64,000 nt of DNA from Valencia hispanica (taxonomy: Eukaryota; Chordata; Actinopteri; Cyprinodontiformes; Valenciidae): contig OY747702.1 in assembly GCA_963556495.2 (NCBI GenBank), forward strand, positions 46,717,786 through 46,781,785, read 5' to 3'. This document shows, in pieces, positions 24,822 to 35,286 of the stretch. The number at the start of each line of letters is the position of its first letter. Within the stretch, counting starts at the first letter, position 1. A program made the translations under genes and the position numbers. The notes beneath the pieces are model-generated. The model was given only the letters and a program-made list of their open reading frames with translations, did not search any database and had not been told where the DNA came from.

Positions 24822-24949
24822 CTGCGGGGCGGCCCTCGTGGCCAGGATGCCGCTGTGTGCCGTGTCAATCCACTGTTGACGGTGAGGGGCTGGAGGAAGC
24901 AAACGAGTGCCGGAGACCGAGAGGAAGCAGTCCCCACCAAACAGGAGAG
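24822..24949 (+). other. drp2: upstream part of a drp2 exon (5' UTR or N-terminal coding)
   Basis: A pyrimidine-rich tract ending TTTGTGTATTTTAG at 24821 is a good splice acceptor, and the exon then runs to the donor at 24997. The 128 bases before the likely start codon are open in the drp2 frame from the acceptor onward, so they could encode extra N-terminal residues. Mammalian DRP2 has about 77 residues ahead of the same MNLCW point, but I see no clear similarity in this part. Within it, 24847-24879 is a complete 11-codon upstream ORF in another frame (ATG...TGA), which would matter if this is 5' UTR. Confidence 0.6.
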
Positions 24950-24996
24950 ATGAACCTCTGCTGGAATGAGATCAAACGCAAGTCCCACAACATTCG
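24950..24996 (+). CDS. drp2: drp2 (dystrophin-related protein 2), N-terminal coding part of an exon
   Basis: ATG at 24950 (purine at -3) opens MNLCWNEIKRKSHNI plus a split Arg codon CG|, followed by the strong donor GTAAGA at 24997. From memory, mammalian DRP2 has MNLCWNEIKKKSHNLR at this place, so about 14 of 16 residues agree, and the homologous dystrophin segment ends KSLNIR with the same split-Arg intron phase. This is the start of the first spectrin-like region ahead of the WW, EF-hand and ZZ domains. DRP2 is a submembrane scaffold of the dystroglycan complex, best known in Schwann cells with periaxin. The next exon is not in the downstream 39 kb that I could find. Confidence 0.8.
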
Positions 24997-25558
24997 GTAA
25001 GAAGAGAATGAAGCATATTTTCTCTCCTTTTGCTACATGGTGTCTGCTTTCATCTGTTTTACTGCTTTTGACTGAATAATCTCAAACAATGTTCAACAAC
25101 TTCTTCATTTGTAAGATGCATCTGAAAGGATAAACTAGCAAGTACACACAATTTAAGTTCAAGGAGCTTTGCAGAAAACCTAGATAGAACTAGCTTTTGA
25201 TGAAAGAGGTCTACGTGGTAAATGCAACTAAAATGTACCCTTTTTAGTTGTTCTCTCATTTGAAAGAGTTAAAATCTTGAAGCATCTTTTTAAGCTCTAC
25301 CCAAAAATGAATAGATGAACCAGACTAGACAAAATATGAGAGTGAGAACTTATAACTATTACATAACATTTAAAATTTTCTCAGGGTGTGTTGGCTCAAC
25401 TCTTCTCTTATCAGTTGGGAAGAAGTAAGACATGAAAGATGTACAGACTTGGCAGGAAATGTATGTTATATCTGCTGTCAGTATTGTGCACATATATATT
25501 GAGTTCAGTGCATTCATGAGACATTTCAGTGAAATCTGAATTTATGAACTATGTCAAT
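24997..25558. other. start of drp2 intron, unique sequence
   Basis: Directly follows the donor GTAAGAAG. No repeat or second exon was recognised. A pyrimidine-rich stretch near 25015-25040 has no visible function. Confidence 0.5.
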
Positions 25559-26167
25559 AGCTATGTTTACATGGACACAAGTAATCGGATTAAAAGCCTG
25601 ATCGGAATAAAAATCCTTCATGTAAACACACCATTAAGTAAATTCTGACCCGATCACACTCATTCGGATCAACAATTGCTTCTGTTTGAGATGGGTGGAC
25701 TCTGCTGATTGTTATTCTGATCGCTGTGCATGTAAACACTTCTTCCGAATGTCGGTCACTACTGCGCATGTCTGTTACGTCATGCGTAGACGTACATTAC
25801 ATCAGCGTAAAACAATGAAGAGATTTGGTTTAGAATTTAACTGTGTACACAAAAATAAAGGCTTGTTGATGTAAAACACTAACCAGAAGAAAAAAGAAAG
25901 CGTGCTCTTAAGAACATCTTACCGCTCCATTTTAAACACTCGCAGCCATATTTGTTTTCAGCGGAAGTCTCCTACTTATTCTTCAACGACCGTTTCCTGT
26001 GTTTTAGATCGTTCTGCAAATGTCAAAATGATTTATTCCGATCGAATGTGTGGCAGATGTAAACACTTGTTATAACCAGATTCATTTTTTCAGGGCCCAT
26101 GTACACAGTCAAATTCTAATCTGAACTATGATCCGATTAAATACATTTTGCACATGTAAACGCAGCC
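25559..26167. mobile_element. non-autonomous DNA transposon with 'gtttacatg' ends
   Basis: The left end AGCTATGTTTACATGGACAC pairs with the inverted right end GGCTGCGTTTACATGTGCAA, about 609 bp apart. Subterminal 'taatcggatt' and 'gatcggaat' motifs recur in inverted form near the right end. The internal part is CpG-richer ('actgcgcatg', 'tacgtcatgcg'). This element type is common in fish. The superfamily is unresolved because the target duplication is unclear. Confidence 0.7.
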
Positions 26168-26273
26168 AGTGTTTAATTGTGTATTCCATACAGTTTGTTA
26201 AATTCAGGGGTTCCATCCGCTTTCCCACAACGTGGACTTCATCCTACTCCATCTGTCAGCTCTGTCTGTGTAG

Positions 26274-27474
26274 TAGGGCTGCCAAAAACGATTATTTGGA
26301 TCATCAATGAATCGGATGGGGTTTCAACTCGATTAATCTGATTAGCGGGGAAAATTTTAAAAAGTGCTACAGAAAGGTTTTTTCTCTCCTTCCTTCACTT
26401 TAAATAACAACAGAACATTATTAGAAAACAGTTCAATAGCGCGCAAAACAACATGCCATCACCTAAAACGTCTTACAGCTGTTGAAATATTAAATAATAA
26501 ATGAAAAATAGTTTAAAATGGTTTTGAATGAAAGAGTCAGCGTAACTCTACAATTTACACTAAATGGACTTTTATTCATTAAAAAAAATCATTTTAGTTA
26601 CAGTAAAATAGTGAAAAAAGTTTTTCTGTTGTGTAAACAGGTAAACCTTTAATTACATTTAAAAATAAACTTTACTTGCTTTAAAATCTTCAAAAACATA
26701 TTCTCAGAAAACAAAAATGTAAAAAAACAAATTAAGATTTTCCTTTTGGAAATTATTTTCATAACTTGTTAAACATTAAAAAGTCTTTCTGTGCAGTTTC
26801 AGTAAATCAACATTTTATTTGACCAATTTAGCCTAGGGGAAAAAGATTCTGAGAGAACAGTCAGACTGTGTTTCCCCTCTAATTAACAGCGTTCTCAATT
26901 CCCTTTAAGCGAGTGCAGCTGGAGCCGAAACAGCTCTGGATGGGGGAATCAGTCTGTCTTATCTTATTTTTTCCAAATGCTCATACTTTATCGGGAAGCC
27001 GAAGTGTTCCCAAACAGGAGACTTTAATTAAAAATTAACATAGTTTTTCGCAACTTACCCGGACACTGAGCTCTCCTCTTCCTCGCTGATGACTTCGACG
27101 TGCTTCCGTTTGAGATGCTGCATCATCATTGTCGTACTCCCGTGCCAGGCAAAGTCTGACTTCCAAATGTTGCAGATAACAAACGTCTTTGCTTCGTTTA
27201 AGGTAAAGTGCACCCCAAACTTTGGAAGTTTTTATCTTCTTACATCTACCTGCTTCTGCCATGTTCCATGTGTGTCTGCCATGCGCTGCACTGCTGCAGC
27301 CTATTTGGCAATTTGCTCGCATTGACTGTTAAATAAAGGTTGCTCGGAAAAAAAAGTTCCCGCGACTGGCAACCACATATGGCGTCGTAATCACGCTACA
27401 CAACGAATCGATGACGAAATTTGTTGCCAATGCATTTTATCATCGAATTTTATCGATTCGTTGTTGTAGCCCTA
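26274..27474 (-). mobile_element. hAT element with perfect 8-bp target duplication
   Basis: The 1201-bp element has ends TAGGGCTGCCAAAAACGATT and, inverted, TAGGGCTACAACAACGAATC. It is flanked by identical CTGTGTAG (26266-26273 and 27475-27482), diagnostic of a hAT insertion. It carries the remains of the transposase N-terminal BED-finger exon on the minus strand (27059-27262). The catalytic domain is missing, so this is an internally deleted, non-autonomous derivative. The intact duplication suggests a fairly recent insertion. Confidence 0.9.
27059..27262 (-). pseudogene. hAT transposase BED zinc-finger exon, broken
   Basis: From ATG at 27262 (minus) the frame gives MAEAGRCKKIKTSKVWGAL. After a one-base frame change the downstream frame reads NEAKTFVICNIWKSDFAWHG, then MMMQHLKRKH and an acidic EEEE stretch, ending at a GTAAGT donor-like site (minus, from 27059). 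This is the BED-finger pattern with its VW entry, Cys pair and closing H...H. The second Cys of the C-x2-C pair is Trp (CNIW), so zinc binding is probably lost as well as the frame. It is a transposon remnant, not a host BED-finger gene. Confidence 0.75.
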
Positions 27475-27837
27475 CTGTGTAGACTGTTTCTTCTGCTGGG
27501 TTGAACAGGCAGCCTGTTGATAAGTTTGAGCAATGCTGCCACCTAGTGACTGGAGGCTTGATCATCGTTCAAGCATGATTAAAAACCAAAAATTTCCTCC
27601 TGCCTCTCACTATTTGAGAAGCACTTGGTTAAGTCAAGTTGTACATAAACAAAAATAATTTTTAAAAATCAAGGGTTAAAGGTGGTAGCAGTACAAGTGT
27701 ACAAGTCTAATTTACAAATGCAACACTGACATCATCATCATGACAGCTGATCCATGTGAACTGAACTTCGAGTCACTTTGTGTAAATGTTAAACCTGCAC
27801 AACACTTTTTTGGAGCTAAAGAGAGTGAGAAGAGCTA

Positions 27838-28110
27838 CAGTGGATTGCAAAATAATTCATTCCTCATTAATCCTCTCACATTTTTTCAAAAATGGCTTTG
27901 TTTTTGCCACTCTTTCTTAGAGGCCGGATTTCTTTGACTAACTGACGGATTACCCCACATGAGTGAATATCTGCAGCTCATCCAGAGTTCTATGATCAAT
28001 GCTCTCCTTGCCCGGTCAGCAATTGAAGTGGATGCCCATGTTTTAGTGGGTTTTAAAGCTTTGTCAAACTGTTTCCTGTGAGATGTTCGAAGCTTGGGAT
28101 ATTGACCTGT
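27838..28110 (-). mobile_element. Tc1-like (family A) deletion fragment, antisense
   Basis: Begins with a degraded terminal repeat (ACAGTGGATTGCAAAATAATTC) and jumps directly to internal transposase sequence in reverse: 'gccactctttcttagaggcc', 'ctgcagctcatccagag', 'atcaatgctctccttgccc', then 'gagatgttcgaagcttggg'. It therefore lost one whole internal part. Further down it runs towards the MITE at 28158. Confidence 0.75.
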
Positions 28111-28157
28111 CTGCTGTGTTTTTTCTGTCTTTTCAAGGCTTTGTTTTCTAATTTTAG

Positions 28158-28605
28158 TCCCGTTTCCACTATCGGAACTTCATGGTATGCACGTGTCTCC
28201 ACCTTACTGTGCTGGGCAGGCAGGGGTGTTTTGGGGGCCATTTCAGGAACCAATCAAGCACCAGTCTTGGGTATGTACTTGAAAATGGCCCTGTATAGTC
28301 TCTGGGTGGGAGCTGTAGTTAAGTCATGCTGATTGGTTGTAATGCAGAGGGAAATGAGCAAACAGAAATGCAGCAACCACCCCTGCTTCTTCCATTGTTG
28401 ATCTTTTGTTATTTCTGCTGCTGTGGGTGCCTTTTGGCGCTGATCAGTGACGCTACTCACTGCCAAAACAGTCGGGATGTGTGGATGCCTTAGCAAAGTC
28501 CTTAAAGGGCCAATTTTGTATGGAGACATGACGGCTAATAGGAGAGGGCCAACAGATTTACCCCAATAGATGAAGATCAGGTAAAGTTCCGATAGTGGAA
28601 AAGCG
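28158..28605. mobile_element. MITE with strong terminal inverted repeats
   Basis: CGTTTCCACTATCGGAACTT at 28161-28180 is repeated in inverted form at about 28584-28604 with a near-perfect core (TTCCACTATCGGAACTT exact). The element is about 448 bp with no ORF of note. The target duplication could not be fixed, so the superfamily is open. Confidence 0.8.
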
Positions 28606-28874
28606 CCAGCTCTCTCTCAAACAAGCAGTTGTATTCAAGTAGACTCTATTCAGTAGGTAGCTTACTTCAAAAGGCAATGTGGGGGTGCTGGATTTTGTTA
28701 AAGGGGTGGTAGAGAAAAAAAATGCAAGTCAATTTTAGCAGATTCCAATTTTAAAGAAATAAATTATTTTCTCTTCGCTTCACAATTAAGCTAATTTTAT
28801 TTGTCAGATAAAATCACTATAACTATGCAGAACAGAACTGATATCCCAATTTTTCAACAACGTTAATGTTGTGC

Positions 28875-29336
28875 TCTTTATTAGGCCCGAGCAGCTAAGC
28901 GCTGTGAAGGCCTATTGTAACTGTACGGTTTCTTTTTTTTGCAGTCAAATGGCTTTTTGGAGGCCTGAACATATATGAAAACTCACCAAAATTGCCATGT
29001 GTGTGAAAATTTTGTATTTTAATGGAATTTAAAAGGGGCGTAGTCAAATGACGTAACAGCACCTGCACATTTTGGGTCCAAGGGTCAATTTTTACATTTC
29101 ACATTTTTAAGGACTTTGGAAGCCAGGATCCATACCCCATATGAAGTCTGCCATTTTGTTCAAAAGCTGCCATTTAGTGCCTTCTGAACACTTTATCATG
29201 TAGATTTGATCAGCAGGCTCAGTGGAAGAGTTAAGGTGGTGTTAAGTCGGCGAGGCATGAGTCCCACGGTCGTGGCACAAGCCGGAGCGGCGCTAAGCTG
29301 CAAGGGCCGTTCGAGGCTACTTGCAGCTTTAATTTA
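28875..29336. mobile_element. fish interspersed repeat ('ggcccgagcagc' type)
   Basis: Starts TTAGGCCCGAGCAGCTAAG, continues 'gtgaaggcctattgtaactg', and ends 'gttcgaggctacttgcagc' plus 'tttaattta'. This is a repeat recurrent in teleost genomes, with GC-rich ends and an AT-rich middle. No ORF. I cannot assign a superfamily from the sequence alone. Confidence 0.5.
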
Positions 29337-29919
29337 GTTTTTTCTGCTCAGTTAGACACAGAAAGGCTGTTTTTTTTCGTTGTTCACAAAGGATTTCATT
29401 TTATACCCGCAGTCAACACCCAACATAGACGATTGTTTTGTGCAACAAGCTTACAGAACTACATGACATCTGTGCCAGCCATCTGAGTTATGGCATTTAA
29501 GTGTTTACAGCATGGATTGGGATGACAGGATGTATGTGGGTGCCCTCATGTACTCACTATATCAACTTTGTGCCACTGACATCTGTACTTACCACATGCT
29601 GAGCACTTGCACAATACAACCACCCAGTCTTATTCACACCATTAGCATGGCCTTTTCAACATCCTTCCAGTGGGGGTAATGGGTAAAAAAAAAGTGTCAT
29701 CCTCTGCCTCTGGTGACACTAACTCATTTCTTAACTGATTGCCTGATTATCCAGGAACTGCCTGATAACACGCTTGCTCCACCCATGATGTACACACCAT
29801 TTATCCCTCCTTGTGCCATGCTAGCTGGTCAGTGAAAATGAATAATTTATCAATCAATGCTTTGCACATGTACCCAATTATATGACAATTAGAAACCAAT
29901 ATCAGAAGTTTTAACATAT

Positions 29920-30655
29920 CACCGAGCTCTTATCAATTCATCATAGAAACATGGAAAGGTTATGAAACAACTACTAACCAAACTACTAAGACATGGCCAC
30001 CTAAACTGACAGGCAAAGAGAGCAGTAATCAGAGAAGCAGCCAGCAGGCCCGTGGTGGCTCTGGAGGAACTGCAAAGGTCCACAAATAGGAGACGCTGTA
30101 AACGAGAATATTTCTGATTGAGCATTTTTGGTTGTGGGAAGAGGAAAGCCAGTGAAGAAAAAATCCTATAAAAAGCCCCATCTGTACTTTATTATAATAC
30201 ATGTATGGCACACAGCTTACAACACAACTGTGTTCTGGTCAGAAAAGACCAAAATATATGTCTCTTTTAGATAGATGCAAAATGCATTGTTTGGATGAAT
30301 AATAACACAACATATCATCCTAAACACATCATCCACACAGTGAAACATAGTGGTTGCAGCATCATGCTGTGGGATTGCTTTTCTTTAGGACTGACATTGA
30401 AGATGGTCAGAGTTGATGGGGAAGATGGACGGAGATAAATAAAGCACAATCTTGGAACAAATGTAAGCCCCAATTTATTTTTAAACTATGTGAAAATTTC
30501 AAAAAAAGCATTCATCATTTCCCATTTAGCTATTCATCTTAGCGCAGCTTTGTGTCACTAGAAATCCTAATAAATTACCCAAGTTTGTAATTGCAATGTG
30601 ATAAAATATGGAAAGGTTTGAGGGCTGTGAATCACTTTTTAGGCCACTATACACT
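29920..30655 (+). mobile_element. Tc1-like transposon relic (family A), 5'-truncated
   Basis: Sense-strand transposase gene remains in order: 'actaagacatggccacc', 'agcagtaatcagagaagcag', 'gaggaactgcaaaggtcc', 'cagcatcatgctgtgggatt'. The 3' end has 'gtaattgcaatgtgataaaa' and a terminal 'ggccactata'. Stops and deletions make it inactive. The part with the last catalytic residue is missing. Confidence 0.8.
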
Positions 30656-31299
30656 TTTTCTCCAACCCCCACCCCTCAAAATTTCAGGTTCTACAAATGT
30701 AAAAAAAAAAAAAGATAATGATAAATCTTTTAAAAGTAATTCGCACATGTAACCTGATTTAGGTTCTGTGCAATTCAACAAAAAAGCTTAACAAATATCT
30801 GTTAGATAAAAAACAAAATGAAAAATGAAATAAGATGCAATACTCTGTGTGCACACACCCTAAGATGTATACTTTGTTGGAAAACCTAAATAGGTGATTT
30901 TAGTTATTTATGTCCCGAACTTACGCTTTTTTAAGGCCCAAAAGTTTAATTTGGGTTTTAGCTAACCCTAGCATGATCCTCTACATGGTTTTGGAACAAA
31001 ATGTTTCGATCTTGCAACTCTGCTTTTTAATCCAGACATACGGATAACATAGCAGCTTGTTGTCACATCTAGAAAACAATACTTGCTTGAAATTTCTGTA
31101 GCTCCTTCAGAGTTGCCACCAGCTATTAGGCCACCTCTCTGACCGACTTCAGTCTTGTCTTTTCAGCAATTTTGGAGAAATATCTAGTTTCTGTAATATC
31201 TCTTGTGTCTCATGTTTGCTCCCATTATTAGAAACTCCCTTCGCTGTGCCTTGTCATATACATAACAATGTAAATGTATTTAAAGTGCAGGTTGCAGGT
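30656..31299. other. noncoding, nothing recognised
   Basis: AT-rich unique sequence with a short A run at 30702-30713. No supported feature. Confidence 0.4.
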
Positions 31300-32440
31300 T
31301 AGAGCCCCCCTTAAACCACTGTTTAGAAAAATATATTAGGATCAGTTTCAAAATAAAAATGTACTCGTATATAAAAAAATGTAGCATTTGGAAACGTTTT
31401 TGTGAGAAGATTTAACCTCCGCCAGACCGGAAGTGACATAGCAGAAGTGATCAATAAATGGATTAATAGATAACTATGGATTTTAATGCTGCTTCTGACA
31501 CAGAAAAAACTTTAAATGTTTACAACAACACATATGAAGGACCACAATCGTACAGCTATGAGCCTGCTGCGGGCCCCTGAGAGCAGAGAGAGACCAGAGG
31601 GAGAGCAGGGGAAGGATTAATAGCCAAAACAAAACCTTGCGAAACGAAGCTAACGTTATTAGCCTTGGTGCTGCGAACTAGATTTACTGTTTCTTTTAAA
31701 ACCCACATATCACAGCGCTTCTAATCTTTGATATCATCCTTTTACCAAAGCTGTAATTAGCAGATAGTAGACAAGAAAAGCCTCTGATCGATCTGTGATC
31801 GTGTCTCCCCCCTGCGGCATCGTGTCTCCCCCCTGCGGCATCGTGTCTCCCGCCTGCTGCATGTCCAGAAGCAGCCACAGACAGCGGTCTGAAGCTGTAA
31901 GCACCGAAGGCACTGCTGCGGCTGGTGTGAATCACACCTGATCTTTGCTTTGGTATCCCATGCTAAACTCCATCACATTGCTGGGATTTTAATTCTCCGG
32001 TATGAAGTGAGTGTCACCACGTTTTTCATAGCCAAAGCAGAAGTTTAGTGCAGTTTCAGCTGCACAAAATGCACCCAGACACGGAAGATAGTTCCTTTTT
32101 ATTCGGAAACCTGTGGACTCCATGTCCTGACAGCCTCCACAAATAATGTCACAATAATTAACAATTTTTAAGAAAAATGAACGGAATCTAAAACTATTGA
32201 ACTGTGACTCTCGATAACATTATAGCTGGGCCTGACAACTACCTACTGAGCTGATTCAGCGCAAAGCATATGACTCCCCCCTCTTACGTCACAGGTCAAG
32301 TTTCTGAAACGTTTTAAATATTTGAAATACCCTCAATAAACGTTTCAAATAGTAGTTTTTGGACAACATATTACATGCATTTTAAAAAGTATTTAACTTA
32401 CAATATGCTCTTAAATGCTTTTCTCATTATTTCTTCCCCC
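31300..32440 (-). repeat. unclassified interspersed repeat, copy B (uninterrupted)
   Basis: Inverse-orientation homologue of 19180-21636, collinear through both arms of copy A and lacking its insertion. It starts beside a TTAA ('atgtatTTAAagtgcagg') and contains a 21-bp tandem triplication at 31801-31863 that copy A lacks. The two copies flank the drp2 exon. Confidence 0.75.
31801..31863. repeat. 21-bp unit x3 tandem repeat
   Basis: The unit GTGTCTCCCCCCTGCGGCATC is present twice exactly, then a third time with changes. A 21-bp unit keeps frame, so it creates a repeated AAGGRHD peptide in a minus-strand chance ORF. Copy A has only one unit. Confidence 0.9.
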
Positions 32441-33576
32441 GTGCTTCAGTAGTTTAGGATGTGAACACTTATGCAACCAGATAATTGCTGCTAACATGTG
32501 TAGATATTACACTAGGGGAATAAAAGGATGTGCAACATTTATGTAATATTTATCATATGTTTTACAACAAACAGCCTTTTTAGAGGCCTTCATTGTGTTC
32601 AGGCGATTAAAAAAGACATTTCTGGGCTAATAATTTGCCGTCACACAATAATTTATACTTCACTTCTGCTTGGAGTCATATTAATTATTGATATAATATG
32701 GGTAAATGCTGCTACTACACACTTGAGAGGTTTGTCAGAGCAAAACAATTACAACGGGTTCATGTAATTCTTTAATGCTTAATTGGAAAACACCCAGGCT
32801 TGCTGCATCATCGTTGTTTCTTTAATTCTGCTGGCATCCTGTTTAGACAATTGCCCCCTTAATTGCTTGCTTGACCCTGATGTAGCTGAAAAGTTTGTGG
32901 GGGGAAGGATAGTTAAATAGTTAAATTGGGCAAGACAGTTTTCCCTGCAGTCGTGCATAATGAGATCACTTTGCATGGCCTGCAGTAGCTGTTTACATCC
33001 AAACTACACTCTGGCTCCATGAGGCTGAGCGAGAAAGAGGGGGGAATACACAAGGGCGTTAACATAAGGGGTTAGGATAGAAGGAGAAGAAAAACTGACA
33101 GGTGGTATTAAATCATCATACAGGAGAGATGTAGGGAATAGAGAAGGGCAGGATGAAAACGGGAATGAATGAGGAGAAGCTGTCTAACCTTGAGGCTGAG
33201 AGCTGTCCGGTGGAAACGTCTGCCTGCATTGATGTCCACTGCTTGAGACGCACAGACAACTGGTTTTAAAATGGCCTGTCTTGCTCTGATCGACACTTGA
33301 CCGACGCTTTGTTACAATAAAATTCAAAGCTTTATCTATCCTTTATCCATCCTTTCAACCATCGTCCCTGAGGCTACATCTTCATATGGCTTGAGTGAAA
33401 GACATTTAAATTATTTCTGCTAGCTTTTACATTTGAATATCATGCTAATCACTATGTAAAACTTTAATGAGGCACACATGGTAATAGCTAAATGCTAAAT
33501 TGGCCATGTAAGAGCTCTAAAAGAGACAGCATGTCACCAGTGAGCATTTACTTACTTACGGAATTTTCTATTAAAT
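32441..33576. other. unique DNA with candidate conserved noncoding element
   Basis: 32560-32960 is non-repetitive and dense in TAAT/ATTA and CAATT cores (TTAATTATTGATATAATATGG, AATTGCCCCCTTAATTGC), the texture of developmental enhancers. It lies in the presumed drp2 intron. No conservation test is possible here. The remaining part holds nothing I recognise. Confidence 0.3.
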
Positions 33577-33665
33577 GATCAAATCAAATCAAACTTTATT
33601 TATAAAGCGCTTTTTATACAAGAAGTTGCATCACAAAGTGCTTTACAGATTAAAATGACCCCACA
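33577..33665 (-). mobile_element. LINE/SINE 3' tail fragment
   Basis: On the minus strand it ends '...aagcgctttataaataaag' followed by TTTGATTTGATTTGATT, the same tail style as the LINE end at 16400-16436. Only the last 90 or so bases are present. Confidence 0.6.
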
Positions 33666-34757
33666 TAAAACCACCTTCCCTTCCCTCCCCCACAGATTTA
33701 AAAGCATGGTCACAGTTATACCCCCACCCCCCCCACCCCCCCCCAACCCATCTCCCATGTACACACATGATGAAAACAACGGTTAATTATGGGACACTAT
33801 AAAGTTTCACATAGCAATATTTTGTGACATTCATCCATATTTGAAGAAATATGTGGGATTTTGCTTCTTAAAGCCTCTTTTTTTGCTACATATTTAAACG
33901 TTAAAATACAAATTTAGATATTTAGCACACTGAGACTGTGTTGATACAGTTTTTTTGGAACATCTAGTTCTAAGCATTCACAAACTTTTGTCTTGGTATA
34001 ACTACATCTCAGTGATGCATTTGACACAGTTTATCACAACATGCAGACTGGAAAAGTGTTTGGGATTGTATGTTATTGTTGTAAATTGGTTCAGATTTGA
34101 AAGACCAGACCTACTTTGGATCATTTGGCGATTCGAAATTGAACAAATATCACATGTGGGGTTCCTCAGGGCTCCATTCCCAGGACAATTGTATTCAATA
34201 TCTATAAAGCTCACTCAACCTTTATTTCTCAGTGTCTACACAATAAGCCTATACTGAGTATTCAAAGCCAGCTAAGCTCTTGTTCATACCATATCTGCAA
34301 TGCTCAGGCAGATGTTGTATTTGGCAGATTTATTCAGATTAGGTTTGAAACAATAACAAGAAATTCTTTAGGTGTACAGAACTACAAGTAAAATAGAGGG
34401 GAAAAAAATCCTAATGATTTTTACAAATTTTTACCAATACACCAGATGGGACCATTGAAAAGGCTATATATTACATACATATTGAAAAGGCTATATATAT
34501 ATGTGTGTGTATTTTTTTGTCCACATAAAAGACTAAAACTAGCAAAGATAGTGATAAATAACACAAAGCCTACCAATATTGTTACTTAAGACTGCAAACA
34601 AGTGGATGGGTTTATTCTGGTATGCTAGACTCATAATTGTCTTGATACAACTAAAAGATGGCCACTTCCTGATTTTACTCTTATTCTATGAAACAAAAAT
34701 AAAAAACATAGAACTACCATTAAAACTCCAAAGGCAAAATAAACCATTAGATGCTGC
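33666..34757. other. noncoding with C-rich simple repeat
   Basis: 33719-33747 is nearly all C and A, and 34470-34510 has TA and TG runs. The rest shows no recognisable feature. Confidence 0.4.
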
Positions 34758-34900
34758 TTGCCCTGTGATAGTCTGGCGACCCGTCCAAGGTGTACCCCGT
34801 CTCTTGCCCCATGACTGCTGGAGATAGAAACCAGACCTCCTGTGACCCCACCACAGACAAGTGGGTATAGAGGATGGATGGATGGATGGATGGATGGATG
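34758..34900 (+). mobile_element. SINE family 2, truncated, with (GGAT)n tail
   Basis: 'gtctggcgacccgtccaagg', 'tgtaccccgtctcttgcccc', then 'ctgctggagatag' and 'gtgggtatagaggatgg', ending in seven or so ATGG units. It is the 3' half of the family whose full copy is at 61621-61940. Confidence 0.75.
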
Positions 34901-35286
34901 TAAACTGTTAAACAGTTTACAACAATTAACTTGTTCCATCATGTTTGCCCTTGCTCATATCATGGAGTACTAAAACATTTCTTACTTTATGTATACTGAT
35001 GACTCACAACTTTATATTTTTGTCACCACAGTCCCAAATAGTCACTGTCAGTCAGTGTGTCCATAATAGCAGTTGGCCAGGATTTTCTGAAGCCCAATGG
35101 AGAAAATACAGCAGTTACTGTTTTTAGTCCCAAAAATGCAAAGTTAGAGATCAGCATTCAACTAGCATCAAAGAGACTAAAAACCACAGAGTATGTTAGA
35201 AACGTATGCGTTGTTATGGATTCTTGCCATAAATTCTAACATCACATTAAGCCTGTTGCTTAAACTCCAAACTACCATAATATAAA
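34901..35286. other. noncoding, nothing recognised
   Basis: No supported feature between the SINE and the Tc1 element. Confidence 0.4.

Noticed and set aside
27089..27325. + strand ORF over the hAT BED-finger region
   Set aside because: It is the antisense shadow of the minus-strand BED-finger exon.
31801..31863. CRISPR-like array
   Set aside because: Three contiguous 21-bp units with no spacers, in a vertebrate genome.
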